Shown: in pieces, positions 1 through 6,934 of the stretch
Layout of the letters: every line of letters starts with the position of its first letter
Numbering within the stretch: position 1 is the stretch's first letter
Origin: a virus
Reading direction: 5' to 3' (one strand)
IMG/VR virus record: IMGVR_UViG_3300021960_000075
Coordinates: 1 to 60,959 of that record
Length of the DNA: 60,959 bases
Notes under the pieces: model-generated
Database searches by the model: none
What the model was told of the DNA's origin: nothing
The model's input: only the letters and a program-made list of their open reading frames with translations
Program-made: the position numbers and the translations under genes

Positions 1-28
1 TGCTTTTTTTTCAATCTTATGATACAAT
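1..28 (+). promoter_or_regulatory. promoter, -35 cut by window edge
   Basis: The -10 TACAAT at 23-28 is preceded by TATGA. The window opens with TGCTT, which would complete a TTGCTT -35 at 17 bp spacing if the base before the window is T. This matches the recurrent promoter of this phage. It drives a leader with a hairpin and then the gene at 111. Confidence 0.6.
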
Positions 29-64
29 TAAGAATTACTTTCACGAGTACTAAACTAAGGAAAT

Positions 65-90
65 AAGGGCATCCTGCGAGGTGCCTTTTC
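65..90 (+). terminator. hairpin with T-run in the leader of the gene at 111 (attenuator-like)
   Basis: AAGGGCATC pairs with GGTGCCTTT (one G-T at the T/G position and one near the base) across loop CTGCGA. It is followed by TTTTCCTTTT. It lies between the promoter at 1-28 and the ribosome binding site AGGAGA at 101-106, so it either ends a short leader RNA or attenuates the downstream gene. Confidence 0.5.
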
Positions 91-110
91 CTTTTAATAC
101 AGGAGATACG

Positions 111-509
111 ATGAAATTACAACAGGTGCTTAGGCATTTAGAAAATAAATATAAAAAATTGCCTAAATTTAATATTTGCGAAGACCAATTCTGTTCTTGT
201 GATGCTGAAAGTCTATCATATGTACTGGAATACAAGTCTAGAGGAGCAGATTATCCCGATATTATGATAGAAGGGCTTAAATTACAGAAAAATCTGCGTA
301 AAGCACAGCAAACAAATAGAGAATTTATCTATGTTAGTGAATTTAACGGAATAATTCGTTCTTGGAACCTATCTAAGCTGGTAAATAGTGGCGTAACTTT
401 TAAATGGGAAGTCAAATGGTTGCCAGTAAACACAGAAATTACTGAAGATGACGAACATATGTGGAAAATTGTAGCTTATTTGCCAGTAGAATTAGCAGCT
501 GAACATTAA
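111..509 (+). CDS. hypothetical protein, 132 aa
   Basis: I do not recognise the family. The ATG at 111 is chosen because AGGAGA at 101-106 sits 4 bases upstream. A GTG at 81 in the same frame lies inside the leader hairpin and has no ribosome binding site. The protein begins MKLQQVLRHLENKYKKL, has a CEDQFCSC cysteine cluster near residue 25, and is otherwise soluble and mixed in charge, with several Trp in the C-terminal half. It is the first of a series of small genes with separate promoters, which looks like early or accessory phage functions. Confidence 0.6.
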   Translation: MKLQQVLRHLENKYKKLPKFNICEDQFCSCDAESLSYVLEYKSRGADYPDIMIEGLKLQKNLRKAQQTNREFIYVSEFNGIIRSWNLSKLVNSGVTFKWEVKWLPVNTEITEDDEHMWKIVAYLPVELAAEH

Positions 510-511
510 AT

Positions 512-540
512 TTGCTTTTTTTAACAAGATATGATATAAT
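512..540 (+). promoter_or_regulatory. leaderless promoter for the gene at 547
   Basis: TTGCTT at 512-517, a 17-base spacer ending in TATGA, and TATAAT at 535-540. Exactly six bases (AGGCGT) separate the -10 from the ATG at 547. Transcription would therefore start at or next to the start codon, and no Shine-Dalgarno sequence is possible. Confidence 0.75.
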
Positions 541-546
541 AGGCGT

Positions 547-816
547 ATGGATAAAGAAAAAAGATTAGAACAACCAGCAAAGTCTAGTGACTTAACTGTG
601 TTTGCTGATATGCAAATGTTTTTACTTGCATTACAACAAGCAGGTGTTAGTTACGAAAACCTTTACTGGTGTTGTCTTAACTATAAGAATAAGAAGTTGT
701 ACTCAACTTATTGCACTTGGCACTTCGCAGGTAGACCTTACGAGGGCGATGAGCGATGGGATGAATTTGCAAATTTAGATTTTTCTTTTATAGGCGACAT
801 AACATTCGATTTATGA
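547..816 (+). CDS. hypothetical protein, 89 aa, leaderless mRNA
   Basis: Family not recognised. The start follows directly from the promoter geometry: the -10 ends six bases before the ATG. The protein is acidic to neutral, with a WCCLNYKNKK stretch and several aromatic residues. It stands alone between two promoters, so it is probably a monocistronic small early gene. Confidence 0.6.
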   Translation: MDKEKRLEQPAKSSDLTVFADMQMFLLALQQAGVSYENLYWCCLNYKNKKLYSTYCTWHFAGRPYEGDERWDEFANLDFSFIGDITFDL

Positions 817-822
817 TATAAT
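794..822 (+). promoter_or_regulatory. promoter for a short RNA
   Basis: TATAAT at 817-822 preceded by TATGA. The -35 region at 17 bp is GCGACA, only partly like the consensus. It overlaps the end of the gene at 547. The transcript runs into a strong terminator about 40 bases downstream. Confidence 0.5.
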
Positions 823-828
823 CAATTA

Positions 829-888
829 CACTTGTTAAAAGTGTTTGCTCATATGTGGTAGAAAGCCGGTGTTTCATCGGCTTTTTGC
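829..888 (+). ncRNA. candidate small RNA of about 60 nt with its own promoter and terminator
   Basis: From the expected start near 829 there is a small hairpin (ACACTT/AAGTGT) and then a 10-bp terminator stem, AAAGCCGGTG (862-871) with CATCGGCTTT (875-884), and T residues. The only reading frame is ATG-TGG-TAG. The next gene at 942 has a separate promoter that begins inside the terminator T-run, so this unit looks like an independent short RNA. Confidence 0.45.
862..888 (+). terminator. rho-independent terminator
   Basis: Ten-base-pair stem with one G-T pair, loop TTT, followed by TTTTTGCTT. The T-run doubles as the -35 of the next promoter. Confidence 0.7.
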
Positions 889-912
889 TTCTTTAAGCTT
901 TTATGATATAGT
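885..912 (+). promoter_or_regulatory. promoter for the operon starting at 942
   Basis: TTGCTT at 885-890, 16-base spacer, TATAGT at 907-912 preceded by TATGA. The -35 overlaps the T-run of the preceding terminator. Confidence 0.65.
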
Positions 913-941
913 AGTATAACAATAGTAGACAGGAGAATACA

Positions 942-1700
942 ATGGATGAGAATAGTCCTTACGAAGAAGACCTAACACCAGTTCAAGCAGTGCTAGGCGA
1001 AATTAAAGAACCAAAAGATTTATCAGAACTTAAAACTTTAGAAGAGTTAGTTGAGTCCGGACAAATAGGAATTAACTGGAACGAATGGCTTGAGTGTGTT
1101 CAATGGTTAAGTGTTAGATACACAAGCGGCGATAATATACCGGCTAACTGGACTGATGTAGAAATATCTGCAATGTATCAAGACTTACAAGAATACTCTT
1201 ACAAAGATGTGCAGACTGCAATTATTAAATTACATTCAGAAGGTAGAACTTGGGCACCTAACTCATCTCAGATTATTGGGATGCTAAACAAGTTAGGTTG
1301 CAATGTTGTTATCAGTCAAAGAAAACTTAAACAGTTTCAGAGCGGTCAAGCTACAGAATGTAAAGCTGGTGGAGAACACGAATGGTTTGAACTAGGTTGG
1401 CTTCATAATGAATATGGCGACCCTGAATTTATAGAGTCTTGCGGTAAAAGAATAAGTATTCAGACTGCAGCCTGCGGTGCCGAACGAGCAGTACCTTGTC
1501 CTGATTATCATTTATTTGCAAAACCTGAGCCTATGTGGGTTGAGAAGTTTGTAGAGACAGCACAAAAGATTGGTTTGCCTGACCATAAGATTGATTGGAT
1601 TTTGTCTAATGCTAGACCTAACCTAATGACTTATGCACAGTATCTCAAGAAGTATAATCCTACTAGTAAGGAACCAGTAGTAGAAGGTGAGATTGTATGA
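942..1700 (+). CDS. possible replication helicase-loader-like protein, 252 aa
   Basis: ATG at 942 follows AGGAGAATACA. Residues about 60-125 (aromatic-rich helices, then EGRTWAPNSSQIIGMLNKL) resemble the short helical module of phage replisome organisers and helicase loaders related to G40P gp38/39. In those, a helical stretch ends in a WxPxxxEI-like motif. The C-terminal half has CGAERAVPC and PDYHLF and is not recognised. The gene overlaps the next one by 4 bases (ATGA), so they are translationally coupled. The assignment is weak because no helicase or primase lies in the window. Confidence 0.35.
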   Translation: MDENSPYEEDLTPVQAVLGEIKEPKDLSELKTLEELVESGQIGINWNEWLECVQWLSVRYTSGDNIPANWTDVEISAMYQDLQEYSYKDVQTAIIKLHSEGRTWAPNSSQIIGMLNKLGCNVVISQRKLKQFQSGQATECKAGGEHEWFELGWLHNEYGDPEFIESCGKRISIQTAACGAERAVPCPDYHLFAKPEPMWVEKFVETAQKIGLPDHKIDWILSNARPNLMTYAQYLKKYNPTSKEPVVEGEIV

Positions 1701-1861
1701 TAGCGAGATGTGATTTTTGCGGAAGCGAAGATATAGAAATAGAAACTTGGAACAATAACAGATTGTATTGTGCTCTTTGTGGAGAGAATACTATGTTTTC
1801 AGAAGAAGAAGTTGTTGTGTTTCAAGGAAAAGAAATATTAATGAAATTGGAGGAAGAATGA
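1697..1861 (+). CDS. zinc-ribbon mini-protein, 54 aa
   Basis: Starts at an ATGA overlap with the upstream gene and ends at an ATGA overlap with the downstream gene, so it is clearly part of the operon. The protein MIARCDFCGSED...LYCALCGEN has two CxxC knuckles (C5/C8 and C25/C28), typical of a small zinc ribbon. The C-terminal half is acidic and helical. The metal site is visible; the function is unknown. Confidence 0.7.
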   Translation: MIARCDFCGSEDIEIETWNNNRLYCALCGENTMFSEEEVVVFQGKEILMKLEEE

Positions 1862-2595
1862 GCAAAGCTTATAAACAGGCTTTTATTGATAAGTACTATG
1901 AAAAATCAGCAGAACCTTTAGCAGACACTATGGGTTTTTACTGGGCTATGAGAGCTAGAGACTTTATACCAGTAATAGCAAAAACTTTTAAAAGTTATTT
2001 GTGGATGTTGCAAGAGCCTACTGAAAGTGGAGAATTTTTAAATTCTAAGAAAGACACTAGTGTAACTTGTTTTCAAGATTTTCAAGAGTGGTTAGATGTT
2101 TGTTCTACTAAGTCAACTCTTGTAATGTATGAAAAGTTTCAAGCAAATAGAAAAGTTGACCCAATGACTACGAAGCAAATATTTTTTATGAATGCAAAAC
2201 TTCTCGGTGGAACTGAAAATTTTGATGCTTGGTCTGCAGAAAGAAAAAAAGCTTACATTAAAGATTCTCTTTGGAATTTTGAAGATGAGATGGAAGCTTT
2301 TGGAACTGCAGTAAAAGAATTTGCTGGGGTACTTTTACATAAATGTTTTTTTGAAAGGGATGAAGATGAACATAATCATCATATGGGTCTAGAACATATA
2401 GAACTGAATTGGGATTGGACAGTTCAAGAACTATGTGAACTAATCGATGACTTTGTAAAAGTTAACGAAGGTCTTCCAACTAGGAATGAAGAAGCAGGTC
2501 CTCATTCTGAAGAAAGTTTAGATATTATTACTGGAGCTATAGCTTCTGAAAATTTTTTGGACTTTGTAGTTGATTATATTTTAAAGTCTAAGTAA
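1858..2595 (+). CDS. hypothetical protein, 245 aa
   Basis: The ATG at 1858 has a strong GGAGGAAG just upstream and overlaps the stop of the zinc-ribbon gene. An upstream in-frame start at 1768 would run through that gene and is rejected. The protein is mostly helical and aromatic-rich, with a conserved-looking FYWAMRARDFIPV segment near residue 30 and an acidic C-terminus. The family is not recognised. It is the last gene before the structured RNA region. Confidence 0.6.
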   Translation: MSKAYKQAFIDKYYEKSAEPLADTMGFYWAMRARDFIPVIAKTFKSYLWMLQEPTESGEFLNSKKDTSVTCFQDFQEWLDVCSTKSTLVMYEKFQANRKVDPMTTKQIFFMNAKLLGGTENFDAWSAERKKAYIKDSLWNFEDEMEAFGTAVKEFAGVLLHKCFFERDEDEHNHHMGLEHIELNWDWTVQELCELIDDFVKVNEGLPTRNEEAGPHSEESLDIITGAIASENFLDFVVDYILKSK

Positions 2596-2598
2596 AAT
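2570..2598 (+). promoter_or_regulatory. promoter for the structured RNA
   Basis: TTGATT at 2570-2575, a 17-base spacer and TAAAAT at 2593-2598. It overlaps the end of the preceding gene. The expected start near 2604 coincides with the first hairpin of the RNA. Confidence 0.45.
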
Positions 2599-2602
2599 AA
2601 AT

Positions 2603-2980
2603 TTACTGCGAATGGACACCGCAGTAACAGGAATAAGTCCAAAGAAAGTAGAGTCTTATAAGATAATACTGGAGGGGACAGACATAGTCTTTCATTACAG
2701 TTGCGGGACAGTGTTGGGGGTTCAAATCCCCCTTATTCCACGAAAAGGTAGAACGGAAATTATATAGCTAAAAGTTGTGTGTTGGTAAGTAATAAAGTTC
2801 TACCAAATTTTACGCTCTTCTTAGGAAAGTCCTAGGTCGTATAGATTATCAACTAGTTAACTTACACACAGCGTAAACGATGAGTAAATGAGAGGGTATA
2901 ATTAAATAGTCGGCAGTAGTCTCGCAAGAGATTACAAATTGTCCGATACCCTCCCATCGTCGACTCTCTTCGGAGAGTCG
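2603..2980 (+). ncRNA. large structured RNA with tRNA-like element, about 380 nt
   Basis: There is no gene from 2596 to 3062. The stretch instead holds a dense series of matched helices: 2603-2610/2620-2627; an acceptor-like stem GGAATAA 2630-2636/TTATTCC 2733-2739; a perfect T-arm 2716-2732 (GGGGG-TTCAAAT-CCCCC); 2747-2754/2797-2804; TTTACGCT 2809-2816/AGCGTAAA 2870-2877; hairpin 2820-2836; ACGATG 2877-2882/CATCGT 2955-2960; GAGGGTAT 2892-2899/ATACCCTC 2946-2953 enclosing a GCAA-capped hairpin 2917-2934; and a final 8-bp hairpin with TTCG loop at 2961-2980. GTAAGT 2785-2790 can pair with ACTTAC 2860-2865 as a pseudoknot. It is not a normal tRNA (111 nt, no clear anticodon arm, CGA instead of CCA), and I cannot fit tmRNA, RNase P or a group I intron. 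Confidence 0.7.
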
Positions 2981-3005
2981 TATCCAAAATAATTTTTAAA
3001 TTGAT

Positions 3006-3034
3006 TTGCATTATTTTTCATTATGTGGTATAAT
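3006..3034 (+). promoter_or_regulatory. promoter for genes at 3063 and 3311
   Basis: TTGCAT at 3006-3011, 17-base spacer, TATAAT at 3029-3034 preceded by TATGTGG. It fits the phage-wide promoter pattern. Confidence 0.75.
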
Positions 3035-3062
3035 AGATTATTAACCAAACGAAAGGATTAAA

Positions 3063-3311
3063 ATGAATACAACATTCATTTATGAAATTATAAAAATGAC
3101 TAGAGGATTAGAAAAGCATCCTTATCACGATTTAGAAGTGGTAGGTGTTGATTCTATAGAATTAAATACTTATGGATTTAATAATCCTGTAGAAATATTT
3201 TCTGAATGGGCTAGCAAAGCTCAGAAGGAATATTCTAAATTACATAAAACAGATGCTAGAGATAGTTACTTCTTTAGGTATCCTGTTATTGCAACAACGG
3301 AGGAGGAATAA
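3063..3311 (+). CDS. hypothetical protein, 82 aa
   Basis: ATG at 3063 with GAAAGGA upstream. The family is not recognised. It is a small acidic protein with a helical middle (FSEWASKAQKEYSK) and an RYPVIATT segment near the end. Its stop overlaps the start of the next gene (TAATG), so the two are a coupled pair. Confidence 0.55.
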   Translation: MNTTFIYEIIKMTRGLEKHPYHDLEVVGVDSIELNTYGFNNPVEIFSEWASKAQKEYSKLHKTDARDSYFFRYPVIATTEEE

Positions 3312-3568
3312 TGGCTAGACCAAAATGTAGCGTTGGTTGGTGTACCAACGAAGGCAAAATGTATTATCGTGGCGATAGAGTCACTAAGCGTGGACAAGAT
3401 AACCATAAAAAAGGTTACAATGTCGGTGCTGAACAATTTTACAAAAGCTATTACTGGGTTTGTAATATGCATCGCAATGATGGTACTTACGACAAAGCTT
3501 GGGATAAGTTTCAAGAGCAGAGTAGAATTGCTCGTGAAATTTATCGTGCAAACTGGGGAGATTATTAA
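3311..3568 (+). CDS. basic zinc-finger-like protein, 85 aa
   Basis: GGAGGA directly precedes the TAATG overlap start. The sequence has CSVGWC (C6, C11) and, about 45 residues later, CNMH, giving a plausible C-C-C-H metal site. It is rich in Lys, Arg and Tyr, which would suit nucleic-acid binding. Another reading frame over this stretch is a shadow with no ribosome binding site. Function unknown. Confidence 0.55.
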   Translation: MARPKCSVGWCTNEGKMYYRGDRVTKRGQDNHKKGYNVGAEQFYKSYYWVCNMHRNDGTYDKAWDKFQEQSRIAREIYRANWGDY

Positions 3569-3576
3569 TCCCCAGT
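3552..3576 (+). terminator. hairpin at the end of the 3311 gene
   Basis: ACTGGGGA (3552-3559) pairs perfectly with TCCCCAGT (3569-3576), and the stem contains the stop codon region. It is followed by ACTTGCTTTT, which also forms the next promoter. The terminator is weak because the T-run is delayed. Confidence 0.45.
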
Positions 3577-3578
3577 AC

Positions 3579-3607
3579 TTGCTTTTATTTGCAATGTATG
3601 ATATAAT
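3579..3607 (+). promoter_or_regulatory. promoter for genes from 3629
   Basis: TTGCTT at 3579-3584, 17-base spacer, TATAAT at 3602-3607 preceded by TATGA. It is among the best matches to the phage consensus. Confidence 0.75.
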
Positions 3608-3628
3608 GGTAATATGATAAAGGAGACT

Positions 3629-3802
3629 ATGATAACAATATATAAAATATGTTTAAATGTATTAGAAAAGCTAGATGCTAGAGATACATTTATAAAAAGA
3701 CTAGGTTATAAAATTGCTAGAAAAGTTTTTGACAGAGCTTTCGTGTATATTTATAACGATAGTCCTTATAATTACAATAGGTGGTATTCAGATGATATTT
3801 AA
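3629..3802 (+). CDS. hypothetical protein, 57 aa
   Basis: The ATG at 3629 is chosen because AAAGGAGA ends four bases before it; an in-frame ATG at 3614 precedes that ribosome binding site. The protein is a short basic, Tyr-rich polypeptide (MITIYKICLNVLEKL...). Family not recognised. Its last codons overlap the start of the following gene. Confidence 0.45.
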   Translation: MITIYKICLNVLEKLDARDTFIKRLGYKIARKVFDRAFVYIYNDSPYNYNRWYSDDI

Positions 3803-4184
3803 ATTTATTTGTAGGTTGTTTAGTGGTAAATACTGGTTTTCAGACAGTTATTTCCCATATTCTTTTTGGGTCATTATAAATGGCAAAAAAGAATACTACT
3901 CATTTAGATTTCAGTGGATGAAAAAACTTATGTGGTTTTGGGCTACCAAATCTAAAAAGATACAACGTGGTGGTAAATCTATAACTTACTCTAATAAAGT
4001 TTGGAGAGCTTGGAAGCTAAGACATAACATTCTTTATAGATTGCACTACAAGTGGGATAGACCTTACGGTATGGGTATTCACGCAGAGATACCTTACAGA
4101 TGGACTATTAATCTTAAGTTTAAAGATAAGATTACTTACAAAAGAGAAGAAGCTGTTAACAATGCTGTAGGATGGTTTGTATGA
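3792..4184 (+). CDS. basic Trp-rich hypothetical protein, 130 aa
   Basis: ATG at 3792 with AGGTGG upstream, overlapping the previous gene. The longer frame opening at 3714 would run backwards through that gene. The protein is strongly basic with many Trp and Tyr (FQWMKKLMWFWATKSKK), and could sit at the membrane or bind nucleic acid. Its stop overlaps the next start as ATGA. Confidence 0.5.
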   Translation: MIFKFICRLFSGKYWFSDSYFPYSFWVIINGKKEYYSFRFQWMKKLMWFWATKSKKIQRGGKSITYSNKVWRAWKLRHNILYRLHYKWDRPYGMGIHAEIPYRWTINLKFKDKITYKREEAVNNAVGWFV

Positions 4185-4540
4185 CATACGATAACGCAAC
4201 GTGCGGTAGATGTGGAACTGCAGAGAACATTGTACATTCAGGTGTAGATGGTCTTTGGTTCGGTTTGTTAGATGAGCTACATAATGTTTGCTATGATTGT
4301 GGTAATAAGCATTTAGATAAATCTTTACAGGAAGATAAAATGGATATTAGACAAGTAGTAGCAAACTTTACAATAGCTGATGAAGTTAAATTAGAATTAG
4401 CTGATGATAAAGATTTGACAAATGAAGAAGCAGATGATATAATTGTAAAGTACATTGATGATAAATTAAAAGCTGAGGGTATAAAAGCTTTTAATATTCA
4501 AATGACTGTTAGAGCGAAAGTGATTGAAAAAAGTGAGTGA
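4181..4540 (+). CDS. zinc-finger protein, 119 aa
   Basis: It starts at the ATGA overlap. The N-terminal 45 residues have CGRC (near residue 8) and CYDC (near residue 40), a two-knuckle zinc ribbon separated by about 30 residues. The C-terminal part is acidic and helical and ends in a KAFNIQMTVRAKVIEKSE strand-like segment. Family not recognised. It overlaps the next gene. Confidence 0.55.
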   Translation: MTYDNATCGRCGTAENIVHSGVDGLWFGLLDELHNVCYDCGNKHLDKSLQEDKMDIRQVVANFTIADEVKLELADDKDLTNEEADDIIVKYIDDKLKAEGIKAFNIQMTVRAKVIEKSE

Positions 4541-4775
4541 ATCAGAATTTGCTGAAGGTTTTAAAGAATGGAACGACAAGCTCCAAAATACTGGAGAAGG
4601 TCTTAAAAGATTTGAAATACCTTTAGAAGGTAAAGTGACTGTTATAGCATTTGATATGCTAGATGCTATGAAAGGTTTAGAAACTAAATTGAGTGTAGTT
4701 CCTACGCATCAATATAATTTAAAGCCGCTGTTAGGACAAGTTAAAATAACCAACTTATCTAACGAAGAAGAGTAA
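4533..4775 (+). CDS. hypothetical protein, 80 aa
   Basis: The frame is open from TTG at 4524 or GTG at 4533, both inside the end of the previous gene. I prefer GTG (MSESEFAEGF...). Neither start has a strong ribosome binding site, and coupling is likely. The protein is small, acidic and soluble, and not recognised. It is followed directly by a terminator. Confidence 0.45.
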   Translation: MSESEFAEGFKEWNDKLQNTGEGLKRFEIPLEGKVTVIAFDMLDAMKGLETKLSVVPTHQYNLKPLLGQVKITNLSNEEE

Positions 4776-4781
4776 AAATTT

Positions 4782-4806
4782 AGTCAGTAACAAACTGACT
4801 ATTTTT
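4782..4806 (+). terminator. rho-independent terminator
   Basis: AGTCAGT (4782-4788) and ACTGACT (4794-4800) form a perfect 7-bp stem with loop AACAA, followed by ATTTTTG. Confidence 0.65.
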
Positions 4807-4841
4807 GATGAAGTATAAATCGATTAAAAGGCGGTATTGTT

Positions 4842-5549
4842 ATGTCTGAAATTTCAGAACTACAAAAAAAATTATATTACCAATGTGCTAAATGTGGTCT
4901 AGATATGGCTGCTAACAATCAAGGTGGTTTAGACCTTACTGTTAGTGGTGGTTATGGCGACTTCACTGATTCTTATCGTGAAGAAGTCCCTACATTTAGG
5001 TTGTGTCATAGACACGCTCATAAGTTCGCTAACTGGTTAAATAACCAAGAAGTTCTTGGTATGTACTGGGGTCATAGCCACGCAGGTTATGAACCGGGCT
5101 TTTGGTACGGTCATCCAAGCTGGGAACAGCAAACTTGGTTGTCTCATTTAGTTTTATTCTTTCATAGTTTTTGGAAGCTAGGTTGGAAGGAAGCTAAATT
5201 CTATTTAGTAGAAGGTATCCGTTCACACATTAATTGGTCTCGTGTCGATATTAACGACAGGGAATCTAAATTCTTGTGGGGAAGGTTTATTGCTAGACTT
5301 TTCTTCTTAGATAATCATAGTAAAGGTTTCTTTTACGGAACTTATCGTAAGTTAAAAGGTAAACTTTACGATTTTTCTAAAAAGTATTATCGTAGTCAAA
5401 CTTCGTTGTATAACGAAATTTGGCATAAAGCTTTAAACGATGGCTTTTCTGAATCAGAAAAAGCATATCTTAAAGATTTAGGTCTTGCTCTTGCCGAAGC
5501 TGAAGCTTTAGAAAAAGCTGAAGCCGCTGCACAAGCTGAAGAAGAATAA
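4842..5549 (+). CDS. hypothetical Cys/His-rich protein, 235 aa
   Basis: ATG at 4842 after AAGGCGGT. The N-terminus has CAKC (residues 15-18), and a CHRHAHKF motif follows near residue 53, so a C2-CH or C2-HH zinc site is likely. The middle is rich in Trp, Tyr and His (GMYWGHSHAGYEP). The last 40 residues are an Ala/Glu coiled-coil tail. Not recognised. It is flanked by terminators on both sides, so it is an independent unit just before the packaging genes. Confidence 0.55.
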   Translation: MSEISELQKKLYYQCAKCGLDMAANNQGGLDLTVSGGYGDFTDSYREEVPTFRLCHRHAHKFANWLNNQEVLGMYWGHSHAGYEPGFWYGHPSWEQQTWLSHLVLFFHSFWKLGWKEAKFYLVEGIRSHINWSRVDINDRESKFLWGRFIARLFFLDNHSKGFFYGTYRKLKGKLYDFSKKYYRSQTSLYNEIWHKALNDGFSESEKAYLKDLGLALAEAEALEKAEAAAQAEEE

Positions 5550-5570
5550 TATTCTTCTTGGTAGAAAGGC

Positions 5571-5597
5571 AAAAACCCCTCTTCGGAGGGGTTTTTT
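5571..5597 (+). terminator. strong rho-independent terminator with TTCG loop
   Basis: AAAACCCCTC, TTCG, GAGGGGTTTT and further T residues. It separates the accessory region from the head operon. Confidence 0.9.
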
Positions 5598-5654
5598 GTA
5601 TAGTAGTTGTTAAATACAGGAGATTTGTACTAAGTACCAATATCCACAGTTAAG

Positions 5655-5665
5655 TATAGTACAAT
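5655..5665 (+). promoter_or_regulatory. -10 region for the head operon, near-leaderless
   Basis: TATAGTACAAT with TACAAT at 5660-5665, nine bases before the ATG of the terminase gene. No good -35 is visible at 17 bp. The upstream TTGTACTAAGTACCAA is nearly palindromic and could be an activator or operator site. No Shine-Dalgarno sequence precedes the ATG. Confidence 0.5.
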
Positions 5666-5674
5666 TAATAAATA

Positions 5675-6934
5675 ATGGGAAGTCGAGACTATTTAGAGAG
5701 TAACGCCGAAGAGCAAAAACAAATTGTAGAAATAAAATTTCCCGATTTACATCCTGCACAACAAGAAGTTAAAGATTCTCCTGCACGTTGGAAAATACTA
5801 TGTGCTGGTAGAAGATTTGGTAAATCAAGACTTGGTGTTCAGTTATGTATGCAAAAAGCTCTAGATGGCGGTCGTGTTTGGTGGGTAGCACCTACTTTTG
5901 CTATCGCTCGTGTTGGTTGGCGTGATGTTGTAGCCGCAGCTCAAAGTTTTCCTAAATCAGTAGGAGTTGAAGTAAAAGTCGGCGATATGACTGTAAATTT
6001 TCCTAATGGTGGTTCTATTGCTGTTAAATCTGCTGATAACCCTCAAAGATTAAGAGGTGAAGGTTTACATTTCTTGGTTATGGATGAAGCTGCATTCGTT
6101 AGAGAAGAAACTTGGACAGAAGTACTTCGACCTACCTTAACTGAAAATAAAGGTTCTGCATTATTTATATCTACCCCAATTGGAATGGATAATTGGTTTT
6201 ATAAGCTATGGGAAAGAGCTTTAGTCGCAGATGATTGGGCTAGATTTCAATTTCCTACTACTGCAAATCCTATGATTGACCCAGCAGAAGTAGAATCAGC
6301 AAGACTAGACTTAGGAGAATTAGTATTTGCTCAAGAGTATCTTGCTGAATTTATTTCTGAAGGTGCTCAAATCTTCAAACCTACTTGGTTTAATTACTAC
6401 AAAGAAGGCGTTGGAAAAGTTATAGCTGATGGAAAAACTTACGATTTGAATGATTTAGTTAAGTTTGCAACAGTTGACTTAGCCGTTTCTATGAGAGAAT
6501 CAGCTGACTACACAGTTATTGGTGTGTTTGGACATCACATTGAAGATGACAAATTATTTATGTTGGATATGTTTAGAGACAGAATAGAAGCACCTGATAT
6601 TATTCCACAAATTAAAAGAATGGTAGGAATACATAATCTCGAATGGGTTGGAATTGAGCGAGCTGGTTATCAGTTAGCACTAGTACAGTTTGCAAGGAGA
6701 GAAGGTCTGAAAATCAAAGAATTAAGAGCTGACAAAGACAAGCGTTCACGGGCACTACCTTTATCTGCTAAGATGGAGAGAGGACAAGTATACTTTCCTA
6801 CAGACGTAGACTGGGTTGCAGACACAGAGCGTGAGCTTTTGACTTTCCCAGTAGGTGAGCACGACGACATCGTCGATGTTCTAGCGTATGCTTGTTTAAG
6901 TAGTGCTAGAAAGAGAAAATGGGAAGCTTATTAA
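5675..6934 (+). CDS. terL: terminase large subunit
   Basis: Packages DNA into the prohead using ATPase and nuclease activities. The N-terminal ATPase has Walker A AGRRFGKS (residues 44-51) and Walker B LVMDEAA (134-140) with the catalytic Glu. A C-terminal RNase-H-like nuclease follows, with ATVDLA (Asp about 268), VGIERAG and GEHDDIVDVLAYA, which give the metal-binding acidic residues. At 419 aa it is a normal-length TerL. It is the first gene of the head operon, directly abutting the portal. No obvious small terminase precedes it. Confidence 0.93.
   Translation: MGSRDYLESNAEEQKQIVEIKFPDLHPAQQEVKDSPARWKILCAGRRFGKSRLGVQLCMQKALDGGRVWWVAPTFAIARVGWRDVVAAAQSFPKSVGVEVKVGDMTVNFPNGGSIAVKSADNPQRLRGEGLHFLVMDEAAFVREETWTEVLRPTLTENKGSALFISTPIGMDNWFYKLWERALVADDWARFQFPTTANPMIDPAEVESARLDLGELVFAQEYLAEFISEGAQIFKPTWFNYYKEGVGKVIADGKTYDLNDLVKFATVDLAVSMRESADYTVIGVFGHHIEDDKLFMLDMFRDRIEAPDIIPQIKRMVGIHNLEWVGIERAGYQLALVQFARREGLKIKELRADKDKRSRALPLSAKMERGQVYFPTDVDWVADTERELLTFPVGEHDDIVDVLAYACLSSARKRKWEAY

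Noticed and set aside
2630-2740. Ordinary tRNA gene
   Set aside because: Only the acceptor and T-arm fit; no D-arm or anticodon arm can be drawn and length is 111.
2865-2890. GTAAACGATGAGTAA looks like a tmRNA tag (VNDE, compare ANDE)
   Set aside because: The stop comes after four codons, there is no ALAA-like end and no permuted acceptor halves that fit; probably chance.
2747-2980. Group I intron or RNase P RNA (AGGAAAGTCC resembles the RNase P motif)
   Set aside because: AGGAAAGTCC is part of a local hairpin here, and no other conserved P/Q/R/S or RNase P motif is seen.
3333-3617. 94-aa open frame over the zinc-finger gene at 3311
   Set aside because: Shadow frame with no ribosome binding site; the overlapping frame has the conserved Cys and a GGAGGA site.
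5625-5640. TTGTACTAAGTACCAA as a definite operator
   Set aside because: The symmetry is imperfect and only one copy is seen, so I mention it only as a possibility.
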